Source: Paenimyroides aestuarii (GTDB lineage: Bacteria; Bacteroidota; Bacteroidia; Flavobacteriales; Flavobacteriaceae). Taken from it: a stretch of 64,000 nucleotides of DNA. The notes below the pieces were generated by a model, which worked only from the letters and a program-made list of their open reading frames with translations, was not told where the DNA came from and did no database searches. Both the position numbers and the translations under genes were made by a program. Of the stretch, positions 1 to 8,521 are shown in pieces. The stretch's first letter is position 1. Every line of letters starts with the position of its first letter. The stretch lies in assembly GCF_024628805.1 (NCBI RefSeq), contig NZ_CP102382.1, positions 1,426,001-1,490,000 on the forward strand, written 5' to 3'.

Positions 1-1
1 C

Positions 2-100
2 ACACTTTTTAAAACCTATAAAGTAGGAACCAAAGTAAATCTGGAATTTGATGTGATTGGAAAATATGTAACCAAGCTGATGCAGGTTGGTTTAAAGTAA
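2..100 (+). CDS. ribE: Riboflavin synthase alpha subunit, C-terminal end (partial)
   Basis: Only the last 32 codons lie in the window, entering from the left edge in frame 2 and ending at TAA 98-100. The tail contains KVNLEFDVIGKYV, which closely resembles the last beta-strand segment of lumazine-binding riboflavin synthase in flavobacteria. That enzyme dismutates 6,7-dimethyl-8-ribityllumazine to riboflavin in the cytosol. A hairpin with a T-run follows at once. Identification rests on about 32 residues, so another lumazine-binding-fold protein cannot be fully excluded. Confidence 0.75.
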   Translation, partial: TLFKTYKVGTKVNLEFDVIGKYVTKLMQVGLK

Positions 101-101
101 A

Positions 102-130
102 AAAAAATCAGGTTTTTAGCCTGATTTTTT
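102..130. terminator. Bidirectional intrinsic terminator
   Basis: An AAAAAATCAGG arm and a CCTGATTTTTT arm flank a short T-rich loop. The A-run and T-run allow it to work on both strands, ending the riboflavin synthase gene on plus and the carbonic anhydrase gene on minus, whose stop is at 132. Confidence 0.85.
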
Positions 131-131
131 C

Positions 132-776
132 TTATTTATACGAAAACACTTCGCTTAAAGCATCGTTGCTTGTATAGGTGCAGTTTTGATCGATTAATTC
201 GCCCGAACCAATATTAATCACCATACCATGCACTGCCAATGGTTGCCCATTTTTCCAAGCATTTTGAACAATCGATGTTCGGCACAAATTGGTAACTTGT
301 TCCTGCACGTTGAGTTCTACCAAACGATCGGTTTTTTGTTGCAAATCCGTGATGCTGTCTATTTCTGTTGCATTTAAACGATACACATCTTTAATATGTT
401 GCAGCCAATTGTCAATAATTCCGAATTGTGAACTGCTCAATGATGCAGCTACTCCACCACAACCATAGTGTCCGGCAACAATAATATGTTTTACTTTTAA
501 AACGTTTACCGCATAATCTAATACCGAAAGCATGTTCATGTCTGAGTGCACACACACATTGGCAATGTTTCTGTGTACAAAAACTTCTCCGGGTTTAGTA
601 CCTGTAATTTCGTTGGCAGGTACGCGGCTGTCTGCACAACCAATCCATAATATTTCCGGGTTTTGTCCTTTTGCTAATTGCTGAAAACGCCCTGATGTAT
701 CGTTTTTTACAAAATCTACCCACTCTTTATTACCTTGGATGATTTTGCTAAAACTTGTATTTAAATCGTTACACAT
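132..776 (-). CDS. Beta-class carbonic anhydrase
   Basis: The 214-residue protein interconverts CO2 and bicarbonate in the cytosol. The zinc ligands are visible: CADSR at residues 47-51 gives Cys47 and the catalytic Asp49-Arg51 dyad, and HYGCGG at 103-108 gives His103 and Cys106. The length matches the plant-type beta-CA subfamily, and no signal peptide is present. It is the first of three genes in this window for inorganic carbon chemistry, with the SbtA-like (7464) and SulP (8522) transporters, though it is not in one operon with them. The next minus-strand gene upstream is a LysR regulator 237 bp away, so it probably has its own promoter. Confidence 0.95.
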   Translation of the reverse strand: MCNDLNTSFSKIIQGNKEWVDFVKNDTSGRFQQLAKGQNPEILWIGCADSRVPANEITGTKPGEVFVHRNIANVCVHSDMNMLSVLDYAVNVLKVKHIIVAGHYGCGGVAASLSSSQFGIIDNWLQHIKDVYRLNATEIDSITDLQQKTDRLVELNVQEQVTNLCRTSIVQNAWKNGQPLAVHGMVINIGSGELIDQNCTYTSNDALSEVFSYK

Positions 777-1013
777 AAATAGATATTTTTAGCGAATTTA
801 TACAAAAAAAAAGGAATAACTGGTAAAAAAGTGTTTTTCATTTGTTTATTATTCGGTCTCATCATTTTATTATTTAATGAAGAAACAGATTGGAGTGAAT
901 ACACTTTTAATGCTGTTATTTGATTAATATTTGTGTTTATTATTTGATTATCAAGTGTTTAATTTAACAAAAAAGCAATCTGTATTTTTAATATACTGAT
1001 ATTTAGATATTTA

Positions 1014-1937
1014 TTAATACTTTTCATACCACCTAAATGTGTCGTGGGCAATAGTTTCTTTTTCTTTTTGCAGGAATTCTAAAAATGCTTCAGAAACCGG
1101 ACTGTGTCTTTTCTCTTTAAGCCAGATGAGGCTCCAGTTGGTTTTAATGGGTAAGCCTTTCATTGGGATAATTTGTAACTCTTTATTCCGCAGCTCGTTT
1201 CTGATTCCTATAAGTGGCATTATTGAAAACCCTAAACCTGCTAACAAAGCCTGTTTTACCGCTTCGTTGGAGGTGAGCTCCATTTTTTTGAGTACAGAAA
1301 TATGGTTTTGGTTAATAAATTTTTCCATTGTTTGTCGGGTTCCCGAACCTTTTTCCCGAAATATTAAAGGCAGACTTTCAAAAAAATCTTTTACGTTTGC
1401 CTGAATTTCCACGTTTCGCTGCGCATTTCCTACCAAGAAAAGTTTGTTTTGCAGCAAGTCTAATTTTTCAATGCTTAAATTTTTAGGCAATATGGAAACC
1501 AGCGCAAAATCTACCTCGTTATTTTCCAGACTTTCTATTACTTTTTGTTTGTTGGTCACATCCATTTCCAGCTCAATTCCGGGATGTTGCTGCATAAATT
1601 GGCTTAGAAAATAAGGCATTACATATTTTCCGGTAGATACTACAGAAATTTTCAATCTGCCTGTAAGTTGCCCTTTATAAGCCATCGTTTTATAATTAAT
1701 GGCGTGTACCTGTTGAATAATTACTTCGGCTGCTTTGGCTATTTCTTTGCCAAAATCGGTAATGTAAATTTTTCTGCCAATGACCTCAGTAAGCGGAATA
1801 TTAAACTGATCCTGAAAGTTTTTTAGTTGGATGGAAACCGCTGGCTGCGTGAGGTGTAACTCTTCCGAAGCTTTGGTAACGCTCTCTGTTTGTACAATTT
1901 TTAGGAATATCTGCAATTGATTTAACGTGTAATTCAT
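1014..1937 (-). CDS. LysR-family transcriptional regulator
   Basis: The 307-residue regulator has an N-terminal winged HTH (residues 1-60, with LHLTQPAVSIQLKNFQ) followed by a periplasmic-binding-protein-like effector domain (about 90-295). The HTH wording and the lack of trimming in the effector domain resemble the CbbR/CmpR branch, which senses carbon metabolites; that placement is my inference from motif similarity. The gene is divergent from isocitrate dehydrogenase with 98 bp between start codons, the usual LysR arrangement for controlling a divergent target and itself. Carbonic anhydrase lies downstream on the same strand. Either neighbour could be the target. Confidence 0.9.
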   Translation of the reverse strand: MNYTLNQLQIFLKIVQTESVTKASEELHLTQPAVSIQLKNFQDQFNIPLTEVIGRKIYITDFGKEIAKAAEVIIQQVHAINYKTMAYKGQLTGRLKISVVSTGKYVMPYFLSQFMQQHPGIELEMDVTNKQKVIESLENNEVDFALVSILPKNLSIEKLDLLQNKLFLVGNAQRNVEIQANVKDFFESLPLIFREKGSGTRQTMEKFINQNHISVLKKMELTSNEAVKQALLAGLGFSIMPLIGIRNELRNKELQIIPMKGLPIKTNWSLIWLKEKRHSPVSEAFLEFLQKEKETIAHDTFRWYEKY

Positions 1938-2035
1938 AAAATATATTTATATAAAACATTACAAAAATAAATAAAAATTTATGAATTGCATTTCTCAAAT
2001 TTGTCATTAGAAATAACAATCTAAAAAATTAGACA

Positions 2036-3472
2036 ATGAAAAGAATTACAGTAGCCAAAGGTGACGGTATAGGTCCGGAAATTATGGATGCAACCCTGAA
2101 AATAATTTTAGCAGCAGGAGCACAATTGGAAATTGATGAAATAGAAATTGGCGAGAAAGTATATCTGTCTGGAAATACTTCTGGAATTTCTTCCGAAAGC
2201 TGGGATATTATCAGAAGAAATAAAATTTTCCTGAAAGCCCCTATCACCACTCCTCAAGGCGGAGGATACAAAAGCCTGAATGTAACCACCAGAAAATTTT
2301 TAGGATTGTACGCCAACGTAAGACCCTGCACAAGTCTGCACCCTTTCGTAAGTACCAAACATCCGGTAATGGATATGGTGATTGTGAGAGAAAACGAAGA
2401 AGATCTGTATGCAGGAATTGAACATCAACAGACCGATGAGGTGATACAATGTTTGAAACTCATCAGCAGACCGGGTTGCGAAAAAATTGTAAGATATGCT
2501 TTTGAATATGCAAAACAGCAAAACCGCAAAAAGGTAACCTGCTTTAGCAAAGATAATATTATGAAACAAACTGACGGATTGTTTCACCAGGTGTTCAATG
2601 AAATTGCAAAAGAATATCCCGAAATTGAAAATGAACACTGGATTGTTGATATAGGTGCCGCAAAAGTGGCAGATACACCAGAAGATTTTGATGTAATTGT
2701 GATGCCAAATTTATACGGAGACATCATCAGCGATATAGCAGCACAAATTACAGGTTCTGTTGGTTTAGCGGGCTCTGCAAATATCGGCGAAGAATGTGCT
2801 ATGTTCGAAGCTATTCACGGTTCTGCACCTAACATTGCAGGGCAGAACGTTGCCAACCCTTCGGGTTTATTGCAGGGAGCGGTAATGATGCTGAACCATA
2901 TCGGACAAAACGGGGTAGCCGAAAAAGTACACAATGCTTGGCTGAAAACGCTGGAAGACGGTATTCATACCCAAGATATTTTCAGCGATGAAACCAGTAA
3001 GCAAAAAGTAGGAACCCAAGCGTTTGCCGATGCCGTAATTGCTAATCTGGGACAAAAACCAGCTCAGCTAAAACCGGTGCATTATGCCAACAATGCGGTA
3101 ATGAATCTTCCAAAATACCAGAGAAAACCTTCTGCAAAAAAAGAATTGGCGGGAGTAGATGTTTTCGTGCATTGGAGCGGCACAGACCCTAATGAATTGG
3201 CAGATAAAATAAAAAAAATTGAAACAGAAGGCATTCAACTTACAATGATTACCAACCGAGGTATTAAAGTGTGGCCCGATGGTTTTAAAGAAACGTTTTG
3301 CACCGATCATTGGAGATGCAGATTTAAACCTGCCGAAAATCAGGAAATTCAGAAAGCACACATAGTTCAAATATTGCAAAAAGCCTTAGAACAGGAAGTG
3401 GATACCATTAAAACTGAGAATCTGTACAACTTTGATGAAAAAGCCGCTTATTCTCTGGGGCAGGGACAATAA
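2036..3472 (+). CDS. icd: NADP-dependent isocitrate dehydrogenase, extended C-terminal form
   Basis: The 478-residue enzyme oxidatively decarboxylates isocitrate to 2-oxoglutarate in the TCA cycle. It has the beta-decarboxylating dehydrogenase fold: GDGIGPEIM at residues 9-17, the substrate loop with TTPQGGGYKSLNVTTRK, the YANVRP arginine, the DIISD metal-binding aspartates and GSAPNIAG near the cofactor site. After about residue 335 comes an extra C-terminal domain of some 140 residues, like the Thermus thermophilus enzyme and unlike the E. coli enzyme. NADP preference is not proved here. The start is the only one that keeps MKRITVAKGDGIGPE. The gene is divergent from a LysR regulator. Confidence 0.93.
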   Translation: MKRITVAKGDGIGPEIMDATLKIILAAGAQLEIDEIEIGEKVYLSGNTSGISSESWDIIRRNKIFLKAPITTPQGGGYKSLNVTTRKFLGLYANVRPCTSLHPFVSTKHPVMDMVIVRENEEDLYAGIEHQQTDEVIQCLKLISRPGCEKIVRYAFEYAKQQNRKKVTCFSKDNIMKQTDGLFHQVFNEIAKEYPEIENEHWIVDIGAAKVADTPEDFDVIVMPNLYGDIISDIAAQITGSVGLAGSANIGEECAMFEAIHGSAPNIAGQNVANPSGLLQGAVMMLNHIGQNGVAEKVHNAWLKTLEDGIHTQDIFSDETSKQKVGTQAFADAVIANLGQKPAQLKPVHYANNAVMNLPKYQRKPSAKKELAGVDVFVHWSGTDPNELADKIKKIETEGIQLTMITNRGIKVWPDGFKETFCTDHWRCRFKPAENQEIQKAHIVQILQKALEQEVDTIKTENLYNFDEKAAYSLGQGQ

Positions 3473-3493
3473 AAATCATTTAAAATAATTTTT

Positions 3494-3670
3494 ATGATAA
3501 CTAAAAATCTAAGTCTTGCCCTAACATTAGTATTAATGACTGTGGTGCTGTTGCTGGGAATATTCATCGAAAATACCATTTACAGCTACTTGTTTGTTGT
3601 GCTGGCTATTGTTATCGGAGCAGATTGTATCCAAAAATTTTCACCCCAAAATAATAAAGACAATGAATAA
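3494..3670 (+). CDS. Small single- or double-pass membrane protein (58 aa)
   Basis: An ATG at 3494, 21 bp after the icd stop, opens a 58-codon frame ending at TAA 3668-3670. The product is almost wholly hydrophobic (two stretches, about residues 6-25 and 30-45) with a short polar tail, so it is likely a small membrane protein. Its end overlaps the start of the next gene (ATG 3663) by 8 bp, which argues for translation coupling and a real gene. No family is recognised. Confidence 0.6.
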   Translation: MITKNLSLALTLVLMTVVLLLGIFIENTIYSYLFVVLAIVIGADCIQKFSPQNNKDNE

Positions 3671-3944
3671 TTTAGAAAAATTGACCCTTATAGAAGGGAA
3701 CTTTACCACAGAAGAAGCCAAAGAAATTTTGCAGAATATTTTTACCACCAAAATCAGGTTTCACGAGCATAAAAATTTCAGCAGTATGGAGCGTTTTGGC
3801 AAAGATGATGAAACTGCGGTAGCCAGAATTCCGGAGCTAAAAAAAGAATTGCAACGGCTGAACGAAATTTTCACTTGGGCGCAACAGCATCATAAGAGGC
3901 TGCATTTATCATCTGAAATTCATATTTCTTTTATTGAAGAATAA
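3663..3944 (+). CDS. Hypothetical protein (93 aa)
   Basis: I chose the ATG at 3663, giving a product beginning MNNLEKLTLIEGNFT. The frame is open upstream, but that extension would run through the preceding small ORF and has no sensible start. The protein is soluble, charged and mostly helical (TTEEAKEILQNIFTTK early, ELKKELQRLNEIFTW in the middle). No family is recognised. It overlaps the small membrane ORF by 8 bp and ends 2 bp before the DUF6671 gene, so the three form one transcriptional unit, probably continuing from icd. Confidence 0.7.
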   Translation: MNNLEKLTLIEGNFTTEEAKEILQNIFTTKIRFHEHKNFSSMERFGKDDETAVARIPELKKELQRLNEIFTWAQQHHKRLHLSSEIHISFIEE

Positions 3945-3946
3945 AT

Positions 3947-4783
3947 ATGTTTGAAGGAAGAACCCTGCTTATTGCCACCAAACATCAAAAAGAAAAGGTG
4001 ATTGCCCCCATTTTTGAAAAAGCTTTTGGGGTAAAATGTATTGTTTCGCAGCAGTTTGATACAGATGTTTTAGGAACATTTACAGGCGAAGTAGCACGCG
4101 AAAACGATCCAATTACTACAGTAATAGAAAAATGCAGAGCAGCGATGAGTTTGGAAAACTGCGATTTGGTTATTGCCAGCGAAGGTTCGTTTGGAGCGCA
4201 TCCCAGTGTGTTTTTTGCTTCGGCAGACGAAGAGTTTCTGGTGTTGTTGGATGAAAAAAATAAGCTGGAAATTATAGCCCGAGAAATAAGTTTGGAAACC
4301 AATTTTGCAGGGGCGGAAGTGGCAACAGAAAGAGATTTGTTGGAGTTTGCTGCCAAAGCAGGTTTTCCGCAGCATGGCTTAATTATTAGAAAAGAAGCGC
4401 AGGATGCTACGCATTTGGTAAAAGGAATTACAGATGAAACTACACTGCTCAATAGTTTTAAAGAATTTCAACAACTATACGAAAAAGCCTTTGTAGAAAC
4501 CGATATGCGAGCAATGTACAATCCTACTAGAATGAGGGTGATAGAAAAAACCGCAAAAAAGCTGGTAGAAAAAATCAAACGCAACTGCCCCAATTGCCAA
4601 ACACCGGGTTTTGACATTACTGAAGCCGTGAAAGGCTTGCCTTGCGAGTTATGTGGTTTTTCTACCAGAAGTACGCTGAGTTACATTTATTCTTGTAAAA
4701 AATGTGATTATCAAACTGAGGAAAAATATCCGCATCAAAAGCAACTGGAAGATCCTATGTATTGCGACTTCTGCAATCCTTAA
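3947..4783 (+). CDS. DUF6671-like protein with C-terminal zinc ribbon
   Basis: A 278-residue protein. Residues 1-205 match my memory of the DUF6671 family (LLIATKHQKEKVIAP early, then LGTFTGEV, then IASEGSFGAHPS). The last 65 residues hold four CxxC pairs (CPNC, CELC, CKKC, CDFC), a typical double zinc-ribbon arrangement for binding nucleic acid or protein. Function is unknown. It starts 2 bp after the previous gene and ends 9 bp before the Sua5/TsaC gene, so co-transcription with a tRNA modification gene is likely. The acidic HPS/ASEGS motifs suggest an enzyme, but nothing here assigns a reaction. Confidence 0.75.
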   Translation: MFEGRTLLIATKHQKEKVIAPIFEKAFGVKCIVSQQFDTDVLGTFTGEVARENDPITTVIEKCRAAMSLENCDLVIASEGSFGAHPSVFFASADEEFLVLLDEKNKLEIIAREISLETNFAGAEVATERDLLEFAAKAGFPQHGLIIRKEAQDATHLVKGITDETTLLNSFKEFQQLYEKAFVETDMRAMYNPTRMRVIEKTAKKLVEKIKRNCPNCQTPGFDITEAVKGLPCELCGFSTRSTLSYIYSCKKCDYQTEEKYPHQKQLEDPMYCDFCNP

Positions 4784-4792
4784 TGAAGAAAA

Positions 4793-5746
4793 ATGATTAC
4801 AAAAGATATTCAAAAAGCAATAGAAGCATTACAAAATAATGAGTTGATAGCGCTCCCAACCGAAACGGTTTACGGTTTGGCAGCAAATGCTTACAACGAA
4901 ACAGCCATTAAAAAAATTTTTGAGCTTAAGAAAAGACCGTTGTACAATCCTTTAATTGTGCATTTGCATTCATCAGAACAATTAAAAGAAGTAGCAAAAG
5001 AAATTCCGCAAAGAGCAAAAATTTTAGCCGAAAAATTTTGGCCGGGATCCCTCACTTTAGTATTGAAAAAGCAGGAGCATATTCCTGATTTGGTAACGGC
5101 AGGAAAAGATACTGTGGCGGTAAGAATTCCGCAGCATTTAGTTGCATTGGCGTTATTGGAGCAATTAGATTTTCCGTTGGTAGCACCTAGCGCCAATCCT
5201 TTTGGGAGCATTAGTCCTACTTCTGCACAACACGTTTGGGATTATTTTCAAGACAAACTGCCCGTTATTTTAGATGGTGGAAATTGTGCAAACGGAGTAG
5301 AATCTACCATCGTTGGATTTCGGGGCAATGAAGCTGTTTTGTACCGGCACGGTTCGGTATCGGTAGAAGAAATAGAACAGATGATTGGCAAAATAGAAAC
5401 CATAACTCACAACGATACCACGCCCGATGCACCGGGAATGCTTTCAAAACATTATGCCCCTAAAACGCCTGCGGTACTTACGGAAAATATAGCAGCGGAG
5501 GTGGCAAAAAATGCCGGGAAAAAAATGGGTATTTTGGTGTTTAGAAATGTTTTGGAAGGAAAAGAAATAGTACACTGCGAAACGCTTTCGCCTAAAGGCG
5601 ATGTAAAAGAAGCTGCCAAAAATTTGTATGCTGCTTTGCATCGTTTAGATGCAATGGATTTGGACATCATTATAGCCGAACGCTTACCTAACCACGGATT
5701 GGGAATTACGTTAAACGACAGGCTCAGCCGCGCTGTGAAGAGGTAG
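4793..5746 (+). CDS. tsaC: Threonylcarbamoyl-AMP synthase, Sua5 type
   Basis: The enzyme makes threonylcarbamoyl-AMP from threonine, bicarbonate and ATP, the first step of t6A37 modification of ANN-decoding tRNAs. At 317 residues it is the long Sua5 form: a YrdC domain (about 1-205) with PTETVYGLAANA, the KRPLYNPLIVH signature, APSANPFGSISPT and a following VESTIV, then a C-terminal Sua5 domain (about 225-317) linked by a segment with DAPGMLSKHYAP. Bicarbonate is a substrate, a minor link to the carbon genes nearby. It is last in the run that starts after icd. Confidence 0.93.
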   Translation: MITKDIQKAIEALQNNELIALPTETVYGLAANAYNETAIKKIFELKKRPLYNPLIVHLHSSEQLKEVAKEIPQRAKILAEKFWPGSLTLVLKKQEHIPDLVTAGKDTVAVRIPQHLVALALLEQLDFPLVAPSANPFGSISPTSAQHVWDYFQDKLPVILDGGNCANGVESTIVGFRGNEAVLYRHGSVSVEEIEQMIGKIETITHNDTTPDAPGMLSKHYAPKTPAVLTENIAAEVAKNAGKKMGILVFRNVLEGKEIVHCETLSPKGDVKEAAKNLYAALHRLDAMDLDIIIAERLPNHGLGITLNDRLSRAVKR

Positions 5747-5832
5747 AAAGATATTGTTTAAAAATTAGAAATTTAAAAGCGGACAAGCCGAACACCGTTT
5801 TAAGAAGTAGGCAAAACATAATATTACTTAAT

Positions 5833-6498
5833 ATGAATAAGAAATTAATTTTAGGACTGCTTGTATTTGCGGGGATTGTGAGCTCATGCAAACAAGAAAA
5901 TGAAAAAAAGCAAGAAGAAATCAACACAACCACATCTCAAACAAGTGAGGAAGTACAGAAAGTAATCAATGAATTGGGGTTAGTTTACGTTGAAGAAGGT
6001 GCTCAGAACATCATTACTTATGAGGAAGTGAATGCTGCCCAACAAGCTTGGTGTGATGCGCTAGTGCGAATAGGGCAAATAAAAGAAGAGGGAGGAGATT
6101 ACCGAGCGTATGCAAACCAAGTGCTTTCCGAAGCATATAACTATGATCAAGGAAAGGTGTTTTTTAAACCAACATTAGCTTTTGGTGATCAAACTTTTCG
6201 AAATGATAAAAAAGGAGCACTGTCTTACTTTATTGGAGGGGATCCAGATTATCCTAATGACAAAGGTTTTGCTTTAGCACCTTGGGTAAAAGCAAGGTAT
6301 GATAATGCGGGAAATAATAATGAGGGTATTCAAATTTATGGATCAGTTGCTATCACAATGGGCAATGTATGGGTAACAGACAAAAACGGAAAAGAAGTGA
6401 TGGTTGATAAAACGTGGGTCTTTAGAAAGGGAAAAGACGGAAAACTACGAATTATTGTACATAAATCATCTTTACCATACAATCCAGAAGCGAAATAA
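5833..6498 (+). CDS. Lipoprotein, NTF2/SnoaL-like (predicted)
   Basis: A 221-residue lipoprotein: the signal peptide ends at GIVSSC with Cys19 as the lipidation site, followed by a charged linker of about 25 residues. The mature domain (about 55-221) starts with a helix carrying QQAWCDALVRIGQI and continues as alternating strands (KVFFKPTLAFG, GIQIYGSVAITMGNVWVTD, DKTWVFRKGKDGKLRIIVHKSSLPY). This is the layout of an NTF2/SnoaL-like cone fold, which is an inference. Similar flavobacterial proteins accompany bicarbonate transporters and DUF2490 genes, as here. No catalytic assignment is made. Confidence 0.75.
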   Translation: MNKKLILGLLVFAGIVSSCKQENEKKQEEINTTTSQTSEEVQKVINELGLVYVEEGAQNIITYEEVNAAQQAWCDALVRIGQIKEEGGDYRAYANQVLSEAYNYDQGKVFFKPTLAFGDQTFRNDKKGALSYFIGGDPDYPNDKGFALAPWVKARYDNAGNNNEGIQIYGSVAITMGNVWVTDKNGKEVMVDKTWVFRKGKDGKLRIIVHKSSLPYNPEAK

Positions 6499-6508
6499 AT
6501 TTATAACA

Positions 6509-6537
6509 AGGTTGGGTTCACTAGCCCAACCTATATC
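6509..6537 (+). terminator. Hairpin between lipoprotein and DUF2490 genes
   Basis: An 8-bp stem (AGGTTGGG/CCCAACCT) with an 8-nt loop, followed after ATAT by CTTTTT. It lies between the lipoprotein stop (6498) and the DUF2490 start (6547). It may terminate partially and set the ratio of the two products. Confidence 0.6.
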
Positions 6538-6546
6538 TTTTTATAA

Positions 6547-7359
6547 ATGACACGTATTTTTTATTTCATTATAACAGCTTCAATCGTTTTATTTTCTCAT
6601 CGGGCATATTCACAAAATAACAGATTAAGTGATCGGAACACAATTGGTTGGTACAATTATTTTGGAACTTTTAAGTTGTCGGAAAAGTTTGGAGTACATA
6701 CTGAATATCAATGGCGTAGGAACGATATGATTGAAGAGTGGCAACAAGGTTTGTTAAGAGTAGGGGTAAACTATCACCTAAACCAAAGAGTTTTATTTAG
6801 AGCGGGTTATGCTTGGATAGAAACGTATCCTTATGGCGATATTCCTTTAAATGGTTTGGGTAGAGATTTTACAGAACACCGTTTATTTCAAATGGTTCAG
6901 CTTTCACACAAAGAAACAATAGTCGATTTCTCTCACCGGTTCATGTTGGAACAACGATTTGTGGGCAGGTATTCTTCGGCGGAAGTAAATAGTGAGGATG
7001 AATTTCCACTTTTACACCGAATGCGCTATATGATTCGTTTGCAAATGCCGCTAAAAGGTAAACAAATACAAGATAAAACACCTTATTTAGCAGCATATAA
7101 TGAACTATTTGTTGGATTTGGTAAAAATGTGAATGCTAATGTTTTTGACCAAAACAGAACAGGGCTTTTGTTTGGTTATCATTTCAATAAAAATTTGAGG
7201 ATAGAAGCAGGATACTTCAAACAAATTGTGCAATATGGAAGATCAATCAATAACCAGAACGTGTTCCAATATAACAATGGATTTATTTTAAATACCAACT
7301 TTAATTTTGACTTGACAAAGTCTGATAAAACCAAAAATGTTTCCATAAAAAATAATTAA
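6547..7359 (+). CDS. DUF2490 family outer-membrane protein
   Basis: A 270-residue exported protein with a signal peptide (cleavage probably after residue 22, before QNNRLSDRN). The remainder is a series of amphipathic strands with alternating aromatic and charged residues (TEYQWRRNDMIEEWQQGLLRVGVNYHL, HRFMLEQRFVGRYSS, NLRIEAGYFKQIVQYG), typical of DUF2490, a predicted outer-membrane barrel. The function of the family is unknown. It lies between a lipoprotein and an SbtA-like transporter, and the three probably act together in the envelope. Confidence 0.85.
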   Translation: MTRIFYFIITASIVLFSHRAYSQNNRLSDRNTIGWYNYFGTFKLSEKFGVHTEYQWRRNDMIEEWQQGLLRVGVNYHLNQRVLFRAGYAWIETYPYGDIPLNGLGRDFTEHRLFQMVQLSHKETIVDFSHRFMLEQRFVGRYSSAEVNSEDEFPLLHRMRYMIRLQMPLKGKQIQDKTPYLAAYNELFVGFGKNVNANVFDQNRTGLLFGYHFNKNLRIEAGYFKQIVQYGRSINNQNVFQYNNGFILNTNFNFDLTKSDKTKNVSIKNN

Positions 7360-7463
7360 AAAAGTTACATCAACAATTAATTCATTACGCCTGTTTTTTT
7401 CTGTAAGAAGACGCGTGGTTATGAAAAATAACTTTAAAAAATCAACTATATAAACAAATACGA

Positions 7464-8426
7464 ATGAATTTTGATTTATTGATAGAAAATTTAACCAATC
7501 CTGCACTGTTGTTTTTTGTGTTGGGGGTAATAGCTGTAATGGTGAAAAGCGATTTGGAAATACCGCCCAACTCTTCCAAATTTATTTCTTTATACCTGCT
7601 TTTTGCTATTGGGTTCAAAGGCGGTCAGGAATTATCGCACGAGCATTTTACAGCAGAAATTGGTTGGTCCATGCTTTTCGGAATTGCTTTATCGCTGGTG
7701 ATTCCGCTGTACACATTTTTTATTTTAAAGAAACGCTTATCGCTCTATGATGCAGGAGCTATTGCAGCAGCTTATGGCTCGGTAAGTGCCGTCACTTTTG
7801 TAACGGCTGCAAGTTATTTAGAAGCGCAGCAATTGACCTTGCACGGTCATATGGTAGCCATTATGGCACTGATGGAATCTCCGGCAATTATTATGGGATT
7901 GGTACTCATTTCGGTTTTTGGGAAAGAGGAAGGCAATGAAATCAAAAAAAGAACCGCACTTAAACATTCATTTACCAACGGAAGTGTGTTGCTTATTTTA
8001 GGAAGTTTGGCAATTGGCTTTTTAGCAGATGTTAAACAAGCGGAAGGTATTAAACCATTTACCAACGATTTATTCAAAGGGTTTTTAGCCATTTTTTTAC
8101 TAGATATGGGAATTACTAGCGGACGAAAGCTAAAATCTTTTTTCTCTTTCGGCTGGTTTCCTATTTTGTTTGCGGCGATTATTCCACTGATAAACGGCTG
8201 TTTGGTCGCCTGGATAAGCGCTTGGGTTACCCCTGATGTTTCTAACCGTTTTATTTTTGCTATTCTTGCGGCAAGTGCATCTTACATCGCCGTACCCGCC
8301 GCTATGAAAATATCTGTACCAAAAGCCAATCCGGGATTGTTTCTCCCAATGGCATTGGCAGTTACTTTCCCTATGAATATTACTTTAGGAATGCCATTGT
8401 ACTTTCTGGTGGTGCAAAATACTTAA
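7464..8426 (+). CDS. SbtA-like sodium-dependent bicarbonate transporter family protein
   Basis: A 320-residue polytopic inner-membrane protein of the SbtA/DUF897 superfamily. It has about ten hydrophobic segments in two repeated halves. The first carries AIGFKGGQELS and AAAYGSVSAVTF; the second carries FLLDMGITSGRK and AILAASASYIAVPAAMKISVP. These GS-rich broken helices match the SbtA transport core, which in cyanobacteria imports HCO3- with Na+. The chain is shorter than SbtA because the central loop is reduced. Substrate is inferred from the family and from the SulP and carbonic anhydrase genes nearby. Confidence 0.85.
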   Translation: MNFDLLIENLTNPALLFFVLGVIAVMVKSDLEIPPNSSKFISLYLLFAIGFKGGQELSHEHFTAEIGWSMLFGIALSLVIPLYTFFILKKRLSLYDAGAIAAAYGSVSAVTFVTAASYLEAQQLTLHGHMVAIMALMESPAIIMGLVLISVFGKEEGNEIKKRTALKHSFTNGSVLLILGSLAIGFLADVKQAEGIKPFTNDLFKGFLAIFLLDMGITSGRKLKSFFSFGWFPILFAAIIPLINGCLVAWISAWVTPDVSNRFIFAILAASASYIAVPAAMKISVPKANPGLFLPMALAVTFPMNITLGMPLYFLVVQNT

Positions 8427-8466
8427 ATAGTCAATAACTATTAATGTGTTGGAGTTATAGTTAAAT

Positions 8467-8515
8467 TTAGCACAATAAAATATTACTTTGATAGTATATT
8501 CAATTATTGTGCTAA
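8467..8515. repeat. 12-bp inverted repeat between convergent carbon-transporter genes
   Basis: Perfect arms TTAGCACAATAA and TTATTGTGCTAA flank a 25-nt AT-rich centre that can itself fold. It sits between the converging ends of the SbtA-like and SulP genes, so a structural terminator for both strands is the simplest role, although there is no clear T-run. Confidence 0.6.
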
Positions 8516-8521
8516 TTCAAC

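Noticed and set aside
3985..4452. 155-codon minus-strand open frame under the DUF6671 gene
   Set aside because: Antisense to a gene with clear family motifs; composition is low-complexity Ser/Lys and no start signal or neighbour supports it.
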